DNA of 64,000 nt from Gelatoporia subvermispora B (lineage: Eukaryota; Basidiomycota; Agaricomycetes; Polyporales; Gelatoporiaceae), in contig KB445792.1 of NCBI GenBank assembly GCA_000320605.2, positions 811,581 through 875,580 on the forward strand, given 5' to 3'. How positions within the stretch are numbered: the stretch's first letter is position 1; each line of letters starts with the position of its first letter. The notes beneath the pieces are model-generated. The model was not told the origin of the DNA and did not search any database. It saw only the letters and a list, made by a program, of their open reading frames with translations. Positions 1 to 12,275 of the stretch are shown piece by piece. The translations under genes were made by a program, and so were the position numbers.

Positions 1-1952
1 CAATGTTGCGAATACATTCCCCGAACTCAAAGGCCTCCACATCAACTTTGTACGCATGTTACTCCTCACGCGCGATATCAAGATCAACATACGCAAGCGT
101 GTTACTGCCCAGTTACTTGAATTCGATCGCTTAGACCGTGCTGCGGGTGGCAGGAGCAATCCTCTAGGTACGCCGTGGACTTATAACGAAATATGCCGGA
201 TGGCTAAGCATCCATCAGGCACCAAAATGCACCAGATCACTCGCAAAGCAATCTCCAAGCGTCAGCCAGGCATCCTCAACTCTATCCGCAAATTCAACAA
301 ATACTGTGTAGCCCTAAAGGATGCCGTAAAGACGTACCATGTTCCCCAGACATTCCCGGTACCGCACCAACTCTCTACGAACCTTGGCGAGCTTCGCGAC
401 GATCCCAATTTGTACGAGGATGTCTGGATATCTTCTCCACCAATACAGACCACTCCGAAATGGCTGGAAGATGCGAGCGTACGCTGTGGAATCCGCGCCA
501 TGCTCAAGCTCGACCGTTGTGATGAGGAGGAACAGCGGCTAAAGTTTGAGTGCGAGAACTTGCAACGCTGGTTTGGTCGTGAGCTGGCGGCTACCAAGCT
601 AGCGTTACGGCTGTCTAATAGTGAGTAATTTGATCTTGGATGACACGTTCATGCAGTGACACGGTTTGCATAGATACCGTATATCTTCCCTACCTTCAAC
701 AGCGCCTCGATGATATCTCACTCTTCCCACGGCTATGGGATAATTCGCTCGCACCATATGACTCATATGCACCACATTCCCAGTGGGCATCTGCAATTGT
801 AGACGACATGCAACCTGCTGTCGGGCCACCTGAACAAGCTACAGTTGCACCGCCTCTGACAGATGTCCATGGTGACTTCGATGATGATCTCGATGATCTC
901 GATGATCTTGCTACAGGAGCTGATGCCGAACTCCTTGACATCCTCGAGGACCTGGAGACCGACAAGGGACCGCCCGATGGGCTGTCAAAAAGCCAGCCAG
1001 ATTTACCAGACGCGCTGGCGGATATCCCGACCGATCTCTCGGATATCCCGACCGATCCGCCCGACATCCCAGAGGCTCCCGACAATGGCAATGCTGAGAC
1101 GGGTGCCACGCCGGGGTTCTTGATGACTTTCCGAGACAGCCTGAACTCCATCACATGCAGGTGGGGCGTCCAGGGTGAGCTGTGTAGCCTTCCGAAGGAT
1201 AACTTTGGGGAGCTACACTTGGTCCCCCATACCGGCATACCTCTACGGATCACGCGCACCCGTATCTTCCAACCTCCCTCCTTCCCCCTTCATGCGTTTG
1301 TTTCCCCCGAGGAGTATGCTCGGCTGGCAGATTCACACGCCCTCCTGGATGGCGAGTGTATCAACAGCTGTGCACTTCTCCTCTGGTATCGGGCCTGTGG
1401 ATCAACAACCCACCCGTATGCTATCTTTTCGACTTACGACAGTGTCCTCGCAGGCAAAAATGACATTCCAGCATTGCAACGTTCCGTCTGCAAGCGGCCA
1501 TTTCTCGATCGTGACATCTGGATCATCCCTCTACATCGTCCAGGAGTTGCCGCCCATTGGACACTGGTCATTGCCGACCTCAGGTCCAGGGTTCTGTATC
1601 AATTTGACAGCCTCGCCGATCACACCCAGTGGTGTAAAGATGTTCAGGTTCGTGATATTGCATGTCTGCATGCCTCGGGTCACTCACGGGTATGATGCAG
1701 GCTGCCGCCAAGCTCATACATTGTCTACATCAAGTTGCTTCAGTAGATATTCCTTCAGGGGATTGGCATGCATATCCCCTCCAAGTCTCGCCAGTACAGA
1801 CTAATGGTGTCGACTGCGGTGTGTGGGTTTTAGCTATGATTGCGGCGTGCTTGCGAGGATTTTGGACTATGTCACTTAAGGAGTCCCAGATTCCCCGTTT
1901 CCGGAGATATCTGTGTAGTTTAGTTTTAGGGCTACCAGAGCGTGTCACGTAG
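1..1952 (+). CDS. KDZ-type transposase C-terminal part fused to Ulp1-like SUMO protease (5' partial)
   Basis: The reading frame is already open at base 2, so the gene starts upstream of the window. Exons are <1-620, 674-1647 and 1701-1952; the joins keep frame and give 614 visible residues. The first part has the pattern typical of the end of basidiomycete Kyakuja-Dileera-Zisupton (KDZ) transposases, with DVWIS, then VRCGIRAMLKLDRCDEEE. An acidic Asp/Pro-rich linker follows (about 860-1090). The C-terminal third is a C48 (Ulp1) cysteine protease: His in HWTLVIADL (1555-1557), Asp in FDSL (1606-1608), Gln (1797-1799) and Cys in VDCGVW (1815-1817). Every expected catalytic residue is present. 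Family knowledge says KDZ proteins are DNA transposases and Ulp1 domains cleave SUMO. That this copy is active is inference; the N-terminal catalytic part is outside the window. Confidence 0.85.
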
Positions 1953-2910
1953 AACAGGGATTGTCAAATGATTATGTGGTGCTGCTATCAAAGTCATACA
2001 GGCCCCGAGATGATCCCGGAGCGTTCATCTGCTATCGTGTAACGCCCACACTCTTTGCTCGGTCGACTGCTCGGTCGACATTCTTTAAGCTCTCGCGACT
2101 CTCTTGCACTTTTTCTGTGCAGTATCTTGCAGCTCTCTTGTTGAACACTTGGCGGGGCGACCCGTCAAACAACTGGACTAGTACGATGAGTCAATTGCAA
2201 CACAATGCAACCTGAAGAGCTCGGCAACAGCAACGATATCAGCATGTACCACGCTCAGCATTCATCGGTGTAACGTGCTACTTACATACGCTGTGATGGA
2301 GACGCCTTTTCTGTGTCCCTATGTAACACAAGAAGGATTGTGGGTGGGATGTTGGTACAGGAAAAGGTACGTGTGTGTGTCAAGTTTCACGTATGCCAGG
2401 CTAAAGCAACAGTACGTACTTGGCTCTGTATCGTGTTATGTGCGTACTTGGTTGTATTTTGTGTGGTGCTCAGGGTGTGCATAATCGTTTGCAAGCCCAG
2501 CACGATACCACGTCCATAGGACCATGTCTAGCTCTATCCCGATCGCTGCCACACCCTCCCCCACTCGACGTACGCATGCCGATAACCATTTCGTTACGCC
2601 AAGCATCCACAGATACGCTCCCTCAAATACCTAGGATGACCACTTTGGGCAAGAAGCTCGTCAGTATGCCTCATGGATGATCATCGCTGTACTCATTGAC
2701 TTGCGGATATGCTCAGGAATTGTCCAGATAAAGCGGTGGGCCCTAGCAGCATCCTCACAGCATCTGAAAAATTTATCGTTCCTTCTCCCACCACCACCCA
2801 GTGTCTCCAAGACATCGTCGCTGTGATCAAAGGCATTCCCCCGTCACTCCGTAGGTTACACCCTTTGTTAGAATTGTTACGCGCACTCAATATCAACCTG
2901 GATCTGTAGC
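1953..2910. other. Gene-free spacer between transposase and large downstream gene
   Basis: No coding region is supported here. Only short reading frames without recognisable protein features occur, including a 66-codon frame at 2709-2909 that stops two bases before the next gene's ATG and cannot be joined to it in frame. No terminal inverted repeat was recognised by eye. Confidence 0.5.
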
Positions 2911-5900
2911 ATGGCTCACGGTCGGGGCATCACGCCCCATTTGCCAGAGCCAGCTTCAGTCGCGCCGTCGAATGAGAGCGTGTCAGGACCGTCCAACGCG
3001 CCTGAGAACGCGTCCAACGCGTCTGAGAATGCATCCATCGTGTCCGAGAACGCGTCCATCGTGTCCATCGCGTCCAACGCGTCCAGACACTCTCCACACA
3101 TTCCCAATGTGCCCGTCGCCGCAGCAGCTCCTCCCAGAAATGCGTTATCTCCGGGCTCGCGCCCATATCCACTGGCAGCCCGGGAGACTCTCATTGGCTA
3201 TCCAGATCACCCCCCGATCGCAGCAATGCACTTTGGGCGTGCACCTCAAGATGGCTTTGATGGGGCATTTAGCGAGTGTACCACCGATGAGCTCGCTGCA
3301 TCTGAGCGGCTTGATCATGCTCCTCGTGAAAGCATTGGTACAGAATCCGGACACGAATCAGAGTACTCGTTCCTTCGAGAAGGCCTACCACCTTATCCGC
3401 AAGCCGTGGATTATCGCCAGCAACACCAGGTATCAATTTCCGTATCTATGTTCAATCAGCAACATCTCATTGACTGTGTGTTTCCTTGTAGATGACATCT
3501 CATGCGTATCCTGGCAGCAATCGCTCTGTGCATCCTTCAGACATATACCGCGAGGGAGGCTTCCTCACAGTACATCACCATCAAATGGGCGAGTATAGAG
3601 GGGAAGGCTCTGGAAGTGAACACAGTGCACGCCTTTCACCGGGTCCTTCTGGTCCACGGCCGCCCTCGCGCATGTCACCTGGATTCTCCTCGCGCATGCT
3701 GCCGAGCCTCGATGCCACTCGGCTTTCACCTGGCATGTATATTCCGCCAGGTGGTCCGAGTATTATCTCTGATATGATGGGATCTCCTCGTCTATCGGGA
3801 CCTCTTGCTGGTCTTCCCCCCATCCCAAGGTCCGAATTGTTGCGTAGTTCCCCCGGCGCTGTACCTGAGTCGTGGCAACCATCACGAGCGAGTTATGCTT
3901 CGCCGTCACCTGGTGCACAAAGTCGGTCTGTTTCCGCAGAGCCCCGCCAGGATGTGGCTGCCGCCCGACTCCATTCTGTTCCTCCAGGCATTGAACGAGC
4001 GCCAGACGCTGCGGATATCGCTGGGCGCTTCTATTCTCCTCAAGCCGACGCGAGGTATGCGCGAGCACTGCCACCACTGCAGCCTGGTCAAATGACAAGG
4101 CTGGCTGGCGCTGCCGGCCTTGGCCTTGGTAGAGGCACCGTGTCGCCTCTGATGCTCCCAATGGGTCAGCCTGGACCGTCATCCGATGCACCGGCAGCCA
4201 CACGAAGTGCTCTGCAGACAATCCCGGAGACTTCGCGTAGTGACCTCAAGACTCCTGCACGACCACCGTCGCATATAACTGTTGAACCCCCCTCATCGCA
4301 AAACCGCCCGCCGCAGATTGCCTTCGTGTATCCTCAACCAAACCAGGAGCCCGTAGAGGATGATCCGCTCAGAGATCATGTGATCACAGATGACATGAGC
4401 TCGCTTCCATCATCGTCCCCGAGGAGCTATGGCTCTGATATAGCTGGTGCCGATGAGGATGGGATTCAACAGGATGGTGATGAGATTCTTCAGGGTGGCA
4501 GTGACACTCGTCAGGATGGCGATGAGACTCATCAGGACAGTCGCGTGACTCAGCCGGATGGTGATGCGAGTCAGCTGGATGGCAGCAAGGGCGACGAACC
4601 TGAGGACCTTGTGCGCTTGACTGGCAAGACACGCCGCGCAGTCTTCGATGATCTCAATGTGGTCGACAACATCTTCGAGCAGCTCTCAAAGAAGCACGGA
4701 GTATCCGTGCTCACTCTTCGAAATCTCTACAAGATTCGTCACCCATCCCGGCTTCAACGAACCAGCTGTTGGGCAATGTATCAGGTATGGTTCAAGAATA
4801 ATCCAGAACTTGAATGCGAGCGGCTGGGCTTGATAGACGAGCACGGTACGCGTTTGCGCTGCCTGATCGCTTCTCATGATACTGATTACATGAAAGGAAA
4901 TACGATCGTCCGGACCGATGGGGAGACATGTGCAGCTGCTTACAAGAAATTCAAGGAGGACTTTGCGGATGAGAAGGATCGCATGCAAAAGCTCTTGGAG
5001 ACCAATTTCCGCATGCACAAGATCGAGACGAGCGGTGCAGTCAAAGTCGGCCAACGCAAACACCAGTTCAGCAAGTTTACTGATCACGTCACACTTCTGG
5101 TAAGATATCCGAGTCGATCCTCAAGCTTGAGTTGAATCTAACATCACCCTGTGTAGATGGACTCTGCTCATGTCACCAACGGCTTTGAGGGTATCTTCAT
5201 TGCCGTTGGCAATTGCGCACTTCAAGACGACGGAAACGAATACGTTTACGAGACGGAGGGGATTGAAGGAGTACGTATAGGATATCGTGCAGTAATCTTG
5301 GCAGAGTACTGAACTTCCGATGATCCTCCAGTGTCTCGAACGGCTCACTGGTGTAGCCAACAATGATGTTCTCGCACATGCCAAGTCCGAAACATTGTAC
5401 GTATATCTCTATGTACATACGGCGTGATCGCTGATAATCCGCCAAGGTGGAACATTTCGAAGAAGTTCAAGGCTCCATGGCAATGTGATGCAGACGTCGC
5501 AGAGCCAGCCGGTGATAACCACGTGGATACGGCAGATGACGACAAGGAGAACGACGCCAATGGGGAAATAATCATCATCCCTACGGCAGATGGAGAGCTG
5601 ACCAAGTTTGTGCATCGCAAGCTGCACTTTACCATCCGTGAGTCATGTGCTCTTGCGATTGATACGCAGCTTATCCTCATTCGTCGTAGTCCTTATCAAC
5701 CCTAACGCCTTAGCTGCGAAGGGAAATCAACTAGCGTGGAAGACGATGGCCGCCCTCCTGTACAAGGACAACCTTGTCCTTATAGGCTGGCCAGACGGTG
5801 TTCCCTTTCCTGGAGAATTTGAAGAGGCAACAAAAGGGGTGGCGAGTCTCAGCCATGAGTGCCGTAGGCGCCTTGCGGAGGCCCTGGTCGACCCGGTGAA

Positions 5901-7758
5901 CCCCCTGAGGTGTGCGAGGTCTGAGGAGTCCAGCAAAAGTATGTACATCATTTCGATCTTGGACAGACCTTGCTAATCGTTCGTAACCTTAGAGAATCAA
6001 TTCTTTCATCTGGTAATCGTCGGGGCAGCGCCACCCGCGACATCATCCAATGAGCGTGGGATACGAGTTTACTACAACTCGCGCACCAACACCGTCTATC
6101 ACGACCGGCTCGGGCCTCATCGGATCGTGGCAGACGATGATGAAGATGCTGAAGCACCTGGCCCAGATATGGATAAGGACACCATCGAGCCGCCGCCCGC
6201 CATGGACAATGAACGACCTGAGGCTGCCAAGGCTGCGTCTACGGCATCACCCCCACCCCAGCTACCTGCACGCCGCCACCAGAAGCGCGTTTGCTACAAA
6301 GAAATCCCGGAGGAATCCGAGGATAAGGATCCTCATCCAGGGGATGATCTGGAAGATGAGGAGGATGGCGCTCCAGAGGATGACGCTCCGGAGGATGATC
6401 CGGAGGATGAGGAGGATGACGCTGCGGAGGATGATCCGGAGGACATACGACCCCCGAAGTCTAAAGGTGCACCAAGGGATGTTGCTGCAGGGCGTCCGGT
6501 ATTCAACCACATGATGGTAGACCCTGCCAATGACTCCGAGGATGACCGGGATGATCGTGGAAGGTTGCGAGCTCCATACCCGATCTTCGGACCACCCAAG
6601 GGCGCCTCATCAAAGCCAAAGGCTGCACCGCTGAAAGCCGCACCACCAAAGGCCATGCCCCTGAAGGCCGGATCGTCAAAGGCCGTGCCGCCGAAGGCTG
6701 GATCATCAAAAGGAGCCCAGCCAAGAGCAGAGCTGTCAAGGATATCCTCCGACATCGAGATCCTGGATGGCCCTCCTCTGCCGGCGCCGCAAAAGGCACA
6801 GCCGAAGAAGAGGAAGCAGCCTATCGCAGCTGCCGGAGGTAACGAGTCCGATGTGGAGGTTGTCAGCGTGTTGTACAACAAGAGTCCAGGCGCGGATCGG
6901 CAGCCCTATGTCGATGTGCCACCCATGAAGAAGCCAAAGATGACGCACAAGCCAGCCGACCAGCACAATATGACGAAGAAGTCGAAGATCACCGGGATAG
7001 CCGAGCCGGAGAACCGGAAGAGGGAGATCAGGGGGCCCACCTCCCCGTCCAAAAGGCCGAAGACACAGGGTGTGCCGATCCAGGAACGGGAGTGGTCTCC
7101 AATTATCCTCCCGCGAGCGGAGGATCAAGCTAGTAGCAATCAGCCGATACTTCCTCCTCCACAGAAGCCAAAGCCAAAGCCAAAGCCTACTGCGCGCCCG
7201 GCCCCGACTCCCGCTACGCCATCCGAGGTCAGTGACAGCGGGCTCTTCGGGGAGGAGGATACGCCTACCCCGCTGGTACCTCGGCGTCGTGGAACGGGTC
7301 GTTCGGACGAGGCATTCGACCCATTCAAGTATATGGGAAGTGCGAATCCAGGAGGCCAGGAGACGGGACGGCCCCATCCACGCCTCGCCCAGTATCTTCG
7401 AGAGACACAACATAGTCCTGGCCCTTCTCGGCGGGCGATCCAAGAGGCCGGCCCATCCAGATCACGCAGAGATGTCGAACCTGCTCGGCAGATGATCCAA
7501 GAAGCTGGCCCAGTCAAATCTCGTGTAGTCGAGCGAGCGAATAAGCCCGGACATTCAGCCCAGTCTCCTCAGTCAGAGACCGTCTCGGAGGCCCTTCTGC
7601 ATGCAGCGGAATCAGACGACGACAAAGCCGAGGAAGATGAGTCATCAGTCGAGATATCAGATGAGTTGATGCATGCAATGCTCAAGAAGATGGCGAAGAA
7701 GCTTCAGCACAAGAAGAGCGAGAAAGGTAAGGGAAAGGGAAAAGCTAGAGCAGATTAG
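2911..7758 (+). CDS. Large low-complexity protein, possible companion of the KDZ element
   Basis: Seven exons join in frame: 2911-3429, 3492-5099, 5157-5270, 5332-5396, 5447-5637, 5714-5938 and 5993-7758, giving 1495 residues. I do not recognise the family. The N-terminal 500 residues are Ser/Pro/Asn-rich with short repeats. A better ordered region (about residues 560-1000) starts with a helical segment containing FEQLSKKHGVSVLTLRNLYK, which could be helix-turn-helix-like, and includes LVLIGWPDGVPFPGEFEEA. The last 500 residues are disordered, with an acidic Glu/Asp tract, Lys/Ala/Pro repeats and a basic end rich in KKMAKKLQHKK-type sequence, as in chromatin-associated proteins. It lies 958 bp behind the KDZ/Ulp1 gene on the same strand. 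A role in the element is inference from position and from the lack of any housekeeping match. The start is the first ATG in frame with exon 1. Confidence 0.6.
2985..3090. repeat. Coding minisatellite (Asn-Ala-Ser type repeats)
   Basis: Short tandem units built from gagaacgcgtccaacgcg-like and catcgtgtcc-like blocks are repeated imperfectly. They encode ENASNAS and ENASIVS units in the N-terminal part of the large protein. Length variation between strains would be expected. Confidence 0.7.
4458..4600. repeat. Coding repeat, Gln-Asp-Gly-Asp type
   Basis: About six imperfect 24-base units (for example caggatggtgatgagattct and its variants) encode QDGDE-like units, ahead of the more ordered central region of the large protein. 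Confidence 0.65.
6349..6450. repeat. Coding repeat, acidic Glu-Asp-Asp tract
   Basis: Repeated gaggatgacgctccggagg-like units encode an EDDAPEDDPEDEED-type acidic stretch at the beginning of the disordered C-terminal third. Lys/Ala/Pro repeats follow at about 6600-6720. Confidence 0.65.
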
Positions 7759-9795
7759 CCCGCCTCACTCGACCGCGCTGGGATAATCCGCTGGTCTAAG
7801 GTGGGATATACACAGTCGTTGCTATGTCTCCTCACTGACGCAGTTGCATTCGTAGTATCCGCGCACACAGAGCCGCTGTATACCTGTTTCATTTGACGCA
7901 TTCCCGTCCCCCTCCGTTGCTTTCCCGAAATCCGCATATATCCGCTAGGTATCCCCGAATATCTCGTTTCATCTGCAATGTCTTGCTGAGTCCCCTGTTT
8001 ATCTTGTAATTTCCTGAATCTTGTGGCCATCAGCTGTGCCTCCGCATGTCCTTCGGCATGCATTCTCTCGTCGACGTCATCATTTCTTGCTCCACAAATC
8101 CCCTCTTTCACTTTCCGGGATATGTGGTAAATCGTTCATTGCCAATTGTTGACTATCTAGCTCGTACAACGTCTTGATGCAATACACTACAATCCGTTTA
8201 TGATGCGGGCGGCTGTGTGATAGCTGCAATAGATTGCGAGCAGGAGTGAATCACAGGATCCCGGCGCCATCGCGTATGGCGAGCAGCGCAACGCGCATGC
8301 CAAAGATTGCTGGCGCAAAATCCGGGATGTGTCGCGGGGGAATCCCATGTATATCGAAGAGGTATATACAGATATCTCGACGACTTGGACGAGCCGCAAG
8401 CTATCCGCTGGAGTGACGGTCGCATCCCGTTATCACGGTGCCCATAATGCGCGTGCCGATGTATGATACTTTGCCCGACATGCGTTATGGCCGAGGTTGT
8501 GGATTACTAGAGAAGCGCCGCCTGCGTCGGCAAACACCTTGCTCGCTCTCGTTTAGAAAATCGAACTCAGATGCAATCCTCACGTTGGCGATTGGCCACT
8601 TTATCGCTGCATCAACGAGATGTATGCATTAATTCAATCGAGTTCTACATGATTTTGGGACGAGAACACAGGCATGGTAATTATGGAGCTACATGTGCCG
8701 CTACATAAACACTCGGGAAGCGTCGGCTTACGCCAACAGCAACCTTGCTTGTCTACCCAGAAGATGAGTAGGGACGTTTGGGCAACTGTGTAATAGAATT
8801 CAGTATCGATTTCAACACCGCATGCTCAAATACAATCGGAGTTCTATCTTAAACGGCGACCCGCAGACATTTTGAACTCAGGCCGTAATGCCGATGGTCA
8901 ATTTCGAACTCAGATAAATGATCGCGGGCAAGGGAACGGGACACATACTGTGTGGCGAGTACAAATAGCAATGATTGCACTCCATGTTCACAATGGACAA
9001 GATTGACCTTTTGATGGACCTCGGATGTGAAGGTAGTGGCACCATGTCATGCTACGACTTGTTACTTCTGCGATCTGGACTGAGTACTCTGTTTCGGTTT
9101 CGAAGCGCCCGGGCTGTTGCTTGGTTGTGTTTGTCAGAAATGGCTCGGCGCTTGTGAATTATGGGGGTGCACAACAGCCTTGACAAGCAAGGTAATTCAC
9201 ATAACAGGGACAATTTCCGTCCTACTATTTTCATCTAGACTTGACCATCAGTGCGCATCGGGCATGGTCAATGTGTTGAGAGTCTCAACTGAGACATGCC
9301 TGTCAGATCACTTGTAACATACCAGTCTCTTCGGCGACTGGAACATGTCTACAAAGAGGACACGGGCATGGACATGCCTCTTGTGCAGTGATACACTTGT
9401 ACTTGGCGCTATCAAGAAGTTCAGGTCGTTCAATCGAAAGCTGTTTAGCAATCGCGACCCGGATCTGCAGAAAGAAGACGATTGGCTCGAAATATTGAAC
9501 GAAACACCTCGGTCCAGGCATCAAATGCTGACTAATACCCCACGAAGGGTCCAATCTGTGCTGGCGCCTTGGGGCCTGAGAGGCCTTATCCTCTAGATGA
9601 TGGGTCAACCGTTCCAGACGTTCATGAATCAGACATGATACACTGCTTGATGCGAAAACGAGACAATAGCATAAGACAACATGGGATGGTCATACCACGC
9701 TTTTGAGATGGAATGTAGACGGTGAACATGACATAGCATGGAACCGACCCGCCGCCTAAACGACCCCACGGACACGGCACAACAGATACACGCGT
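7759..9795. other. 2-kb gene-free stretch
   Basis: No gene could be supported on either strand. Some short motifs recur loosely (cgaactcagat near 8563 and 8902; a related gaactcagg near 8875; aatcgagttcta near 8640 and a variant near 8840), but they are too degraded to define a repeat family. The right end of the KDZ element could lie here; no inverted terminus was identified. Confidence 0.4.
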
Positions 9796-10356
9796 CTACT
9801 CCCGGGGAGCACCTCGACCAACACCAGCGAACCGTGGGCGGAACTCGCCCGGCGCGTCCTCCTTCTTCCTGTAGTCCTCGCGGTCGCCGCGGGGCGCACG
9901 GTAGGCACCCTCGCCACCAGGGCCGCGCACAGTAGCGGGGCGGGCGGGACGGACAGCCTTTTTGTGCGTTGCGGGGACAATCTCGCTCGGGAGGTTGAGC
10001 CTGTATCGGATTGCAATGTCAGGCGAGAATTTTGTGGGATGTGAATCGCTTGTTCATACCATTCGCGCAGGTAGTCAACGCCCTCTGGGGTAAGGACGTA
10101 GTAATACCACTGCCAGGAGAACTGGGTCTTGACGAGACCCTTAGAGGTGAGGCTCTGCATCGCCTTGATGACCTCGAGGTTGGGAACTTCGAGCTCCTCG
10201 TGCTTAGGAGCGTTGTAGTCCTTCTTGGCGACCAACACGCCCTCTACAGTCCAATGTCAGTTTCATGCCGGAATCGACAGCATTTTGCAGCACGGTGGGC
10301 GGACCTTTGAAGAGGGACTCGTAGATGACGCGCCGGTTCTGCTTTGAAATAATCAT
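9796..10356 (-). CDS. RPS10: 40S ribosomal protein eS10 (S10)
   Basis: Component of the small cytosolic ribosomal subunit, located near the beak. Exons on the minus strand are 10305-10356, 10060-10243 and 9796-10000, giving 146 residues; the junctions restore the family sequence exactly. It begins [20 protein letters not shown], then has [21 protein letters not shown] and [20 protein letters not shown], the eS10 winged-helix core. An Arg/Gly/Pro-rich tail follows, ending GVGRGAPRE, as in eukaryotic S10. The ATG in the first short exon matches the family N-terminus, so the GTG-initiated longer frame is not used. A 5' UTR intron lies just upstream, as is common for ribosomal protein genes. Confidence 0.95.
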
Positions 10357-10385
10357 GCTGGGCGAAGTAGGTCAGAGGTCGGAAG

Positions 10386-10444
10386 CTAGGAACAAGTAAG
10401 ACTGTCAATATTGGTCGTTCGGTCAAAGTAACATGCATACTTAC
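10386..10444 (-). other. Probable 5' UTR intron of RPS10
   Basis: Read on the minus strand, gtaagtatgc starts the element and ttcctag ends it, 29 bases before the eS10 ATG. Length (59 nt) and splice signals fit this genome's introns. This is inferred from sequence only. Confidence 0.55.
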
Positions 10445-12178
10445 TGCGATACTGATGTCGCACTTGTTCCGGCTGCAATATAGCGACAAAGGTCAGCTAC
10501 GTCGTTCTCTCATGACTTTTCCAGCCCGCGCCACCACAGCCCGTCATCTAGACATACGGTCGTCCATCCAGCCTCCCGAGCCGCAATGGCGCACTTTCAA
10601 AGTCCCTGGATGGATTTGGGGCATAAAGAGGGGGTTGTAGACACTCACAGGGCGCGAGGGGACGGGTAGACCTTGAGGTTTCTTGAAATTGACCGGGGAC
10701 CGAGGGCTCTGGCGTTGTCTGACACAGTCCCAACGCGGCGTTCGCAGGGAGGACCCCAGAACCACCCACGTGGAGCTTTCCCGGGTCCCTCCGCTTTCTG
10801 ACGAGCGTCTAATCCCAATTACCATGCACCTCTGACCGCCGTGTCGCGCCAGTCAATCCATCGTTCAACATCCCATCTGCTTCGGTTCTCGCGAATGAGA
10901 ATCATGCAAAGCTTTTCCAAAAATAAAGAATTATGTCTCGTGAGAATGGCTGACTATAGCAGCCCAACTCGGCCAGTCCCTCTTGTCGCAATGCTTAGGA
11001 TACCAATTATCTTATAACGTAGAGGACAATTGGAAGACGTGCCTGGCCACAATCTTTGGGAATGAGATGTGTCTCGAGCATCTTATGAATCGGCTAGGTC
11101 TTAGCCGTCGTTCGCCGTAAACTCTATATCAAGGTTAGTGTTTCTGTCCAAGCCTTGCTACCCCTGAATGTGACGCGTCTGCTTCTAGGTACATCGAAAC
11201 ACCGCGTGTGACCTCATACTCGCCGCCTACGTACTGGTCAAGGTTCTAAGATTCTTTGGCGTCACACCGTATCATCTCTCGCGCCTTACATACGACCACC
11301 GCCAATGCCTTGAGTTCCCTATGTCGTACGCCTAAAACCACCACTTGATTGTACCCCAGCAAGCAGCACAGCCCTTGAGGAATGATGTGCAAATTATTCG
11401 TATGTCATCTACGATGTCCAAATATGGAGTTCGGTGTTGATCATCCTCATCAGACAGCATCATATACACCTCATGCGGACCAGAATTCACGTTGGGCAAA
11501 CATTACCCTGCATCACCTGAAGGTCGTGCGTCCTAAGCCTTGTCGCATCGAGTGTATTCAGACCGAACTCGGTGAAGGTGTGGCCGGAAGGTTTGGACAA
11601 CATTAACGATGGCTTACAGTACATGAGAGATGGCAAGAAAAGTGCAGAGAAGATCGTATACCGAATTTTAGACTGAAGCTCCGGTGGTACCTCGGTTTGT
11701 GCCGTAAAAAGCGCACTGTGCATATAACTTCTGTTCTTTTGTGAATGCGATTGCGATGTTCATGCCGTACACAGAGTACCGGGGAACTATAATCGAGGCC
11801 GCCGACCGGCATATCACTGGAAATCCGGTTCGTGGTGATTGTCAACGGTGGCCTATTCGCATCAGTTTTATGGTCCAGAATCTATACTGTCTGCATAATG
11901 CAGGGCCTTTGAGTGGTCCAGAAGTACGGCAGGCCATGAAGATGGCAAAAAGGGCAGAGGACGTCCCATGAACGCGAGGCACGTGATGGCATGACGCGTC
12001 AGTATCGAATGGATGTTGAACGCGCCTGCGGCAGAACCAGCAGAAGCGCGATCACATGAGTCTGCCTCATGCTCCTAGCACCTTGCTTAACGTCCGCGTG
12101 ATGGCTTCACCATGATATGTAAGAGCATTGCGCGGTCCGACCAACGTCTGGAAAGCTGATCGCACTCGAGACAGATTG
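10445..12178. other. Long intergenic region between divergent RPS10 and GH125 genes
   Basis: It holds the upstream regions of two divergent genes but no supported coding region. Short frames (for example on the minus strand at 10544-10825) look like chance; they have no motif and no splice-consistent extension. Confidence 0.45.
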
Positions 12179-12186
12179 CATAAAAG
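12179..12186 (+). promoter_or_regulatory. TATA-like box of the GH125 gene
   Basis: The sequence cataaaag lies 90 bases upstream of the GH125 ATG in an otherwise GC-balanced region. Its position fits a fungal core promoter; no experiment supports it. Confidence 0.45.
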
Positions 12187-12275
12187 AGGTCATAAACGCG
12201 GGGTGGGGTTATCTGCGAGACGGTCTGTCAACGCAGCATCTGCTCGGCTCAGAGTGCTCCTTGCAAGTATTGAGT

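Noticed and set aside
2972..3598. Regular short repeats near 3000 as a possible CRISPR-like array
   Set aside because: Units are imperfect, contiguous without spacers and in frame with a protein; they are a coding minisatellite.
8510..8960. Possible diverged direct repeat in the spacer after the transposon-like genes
   Set aside because: Only short, scattered similarities are visible; not enough to call a repeat without an alignment.
9756..10238. 160-codon minus-strand frame starting at GTG as the eS10 coding region
   Set aside because: It runs through an intron. The true start is the ATG at 10356 and the true end is 9796 after splicing.
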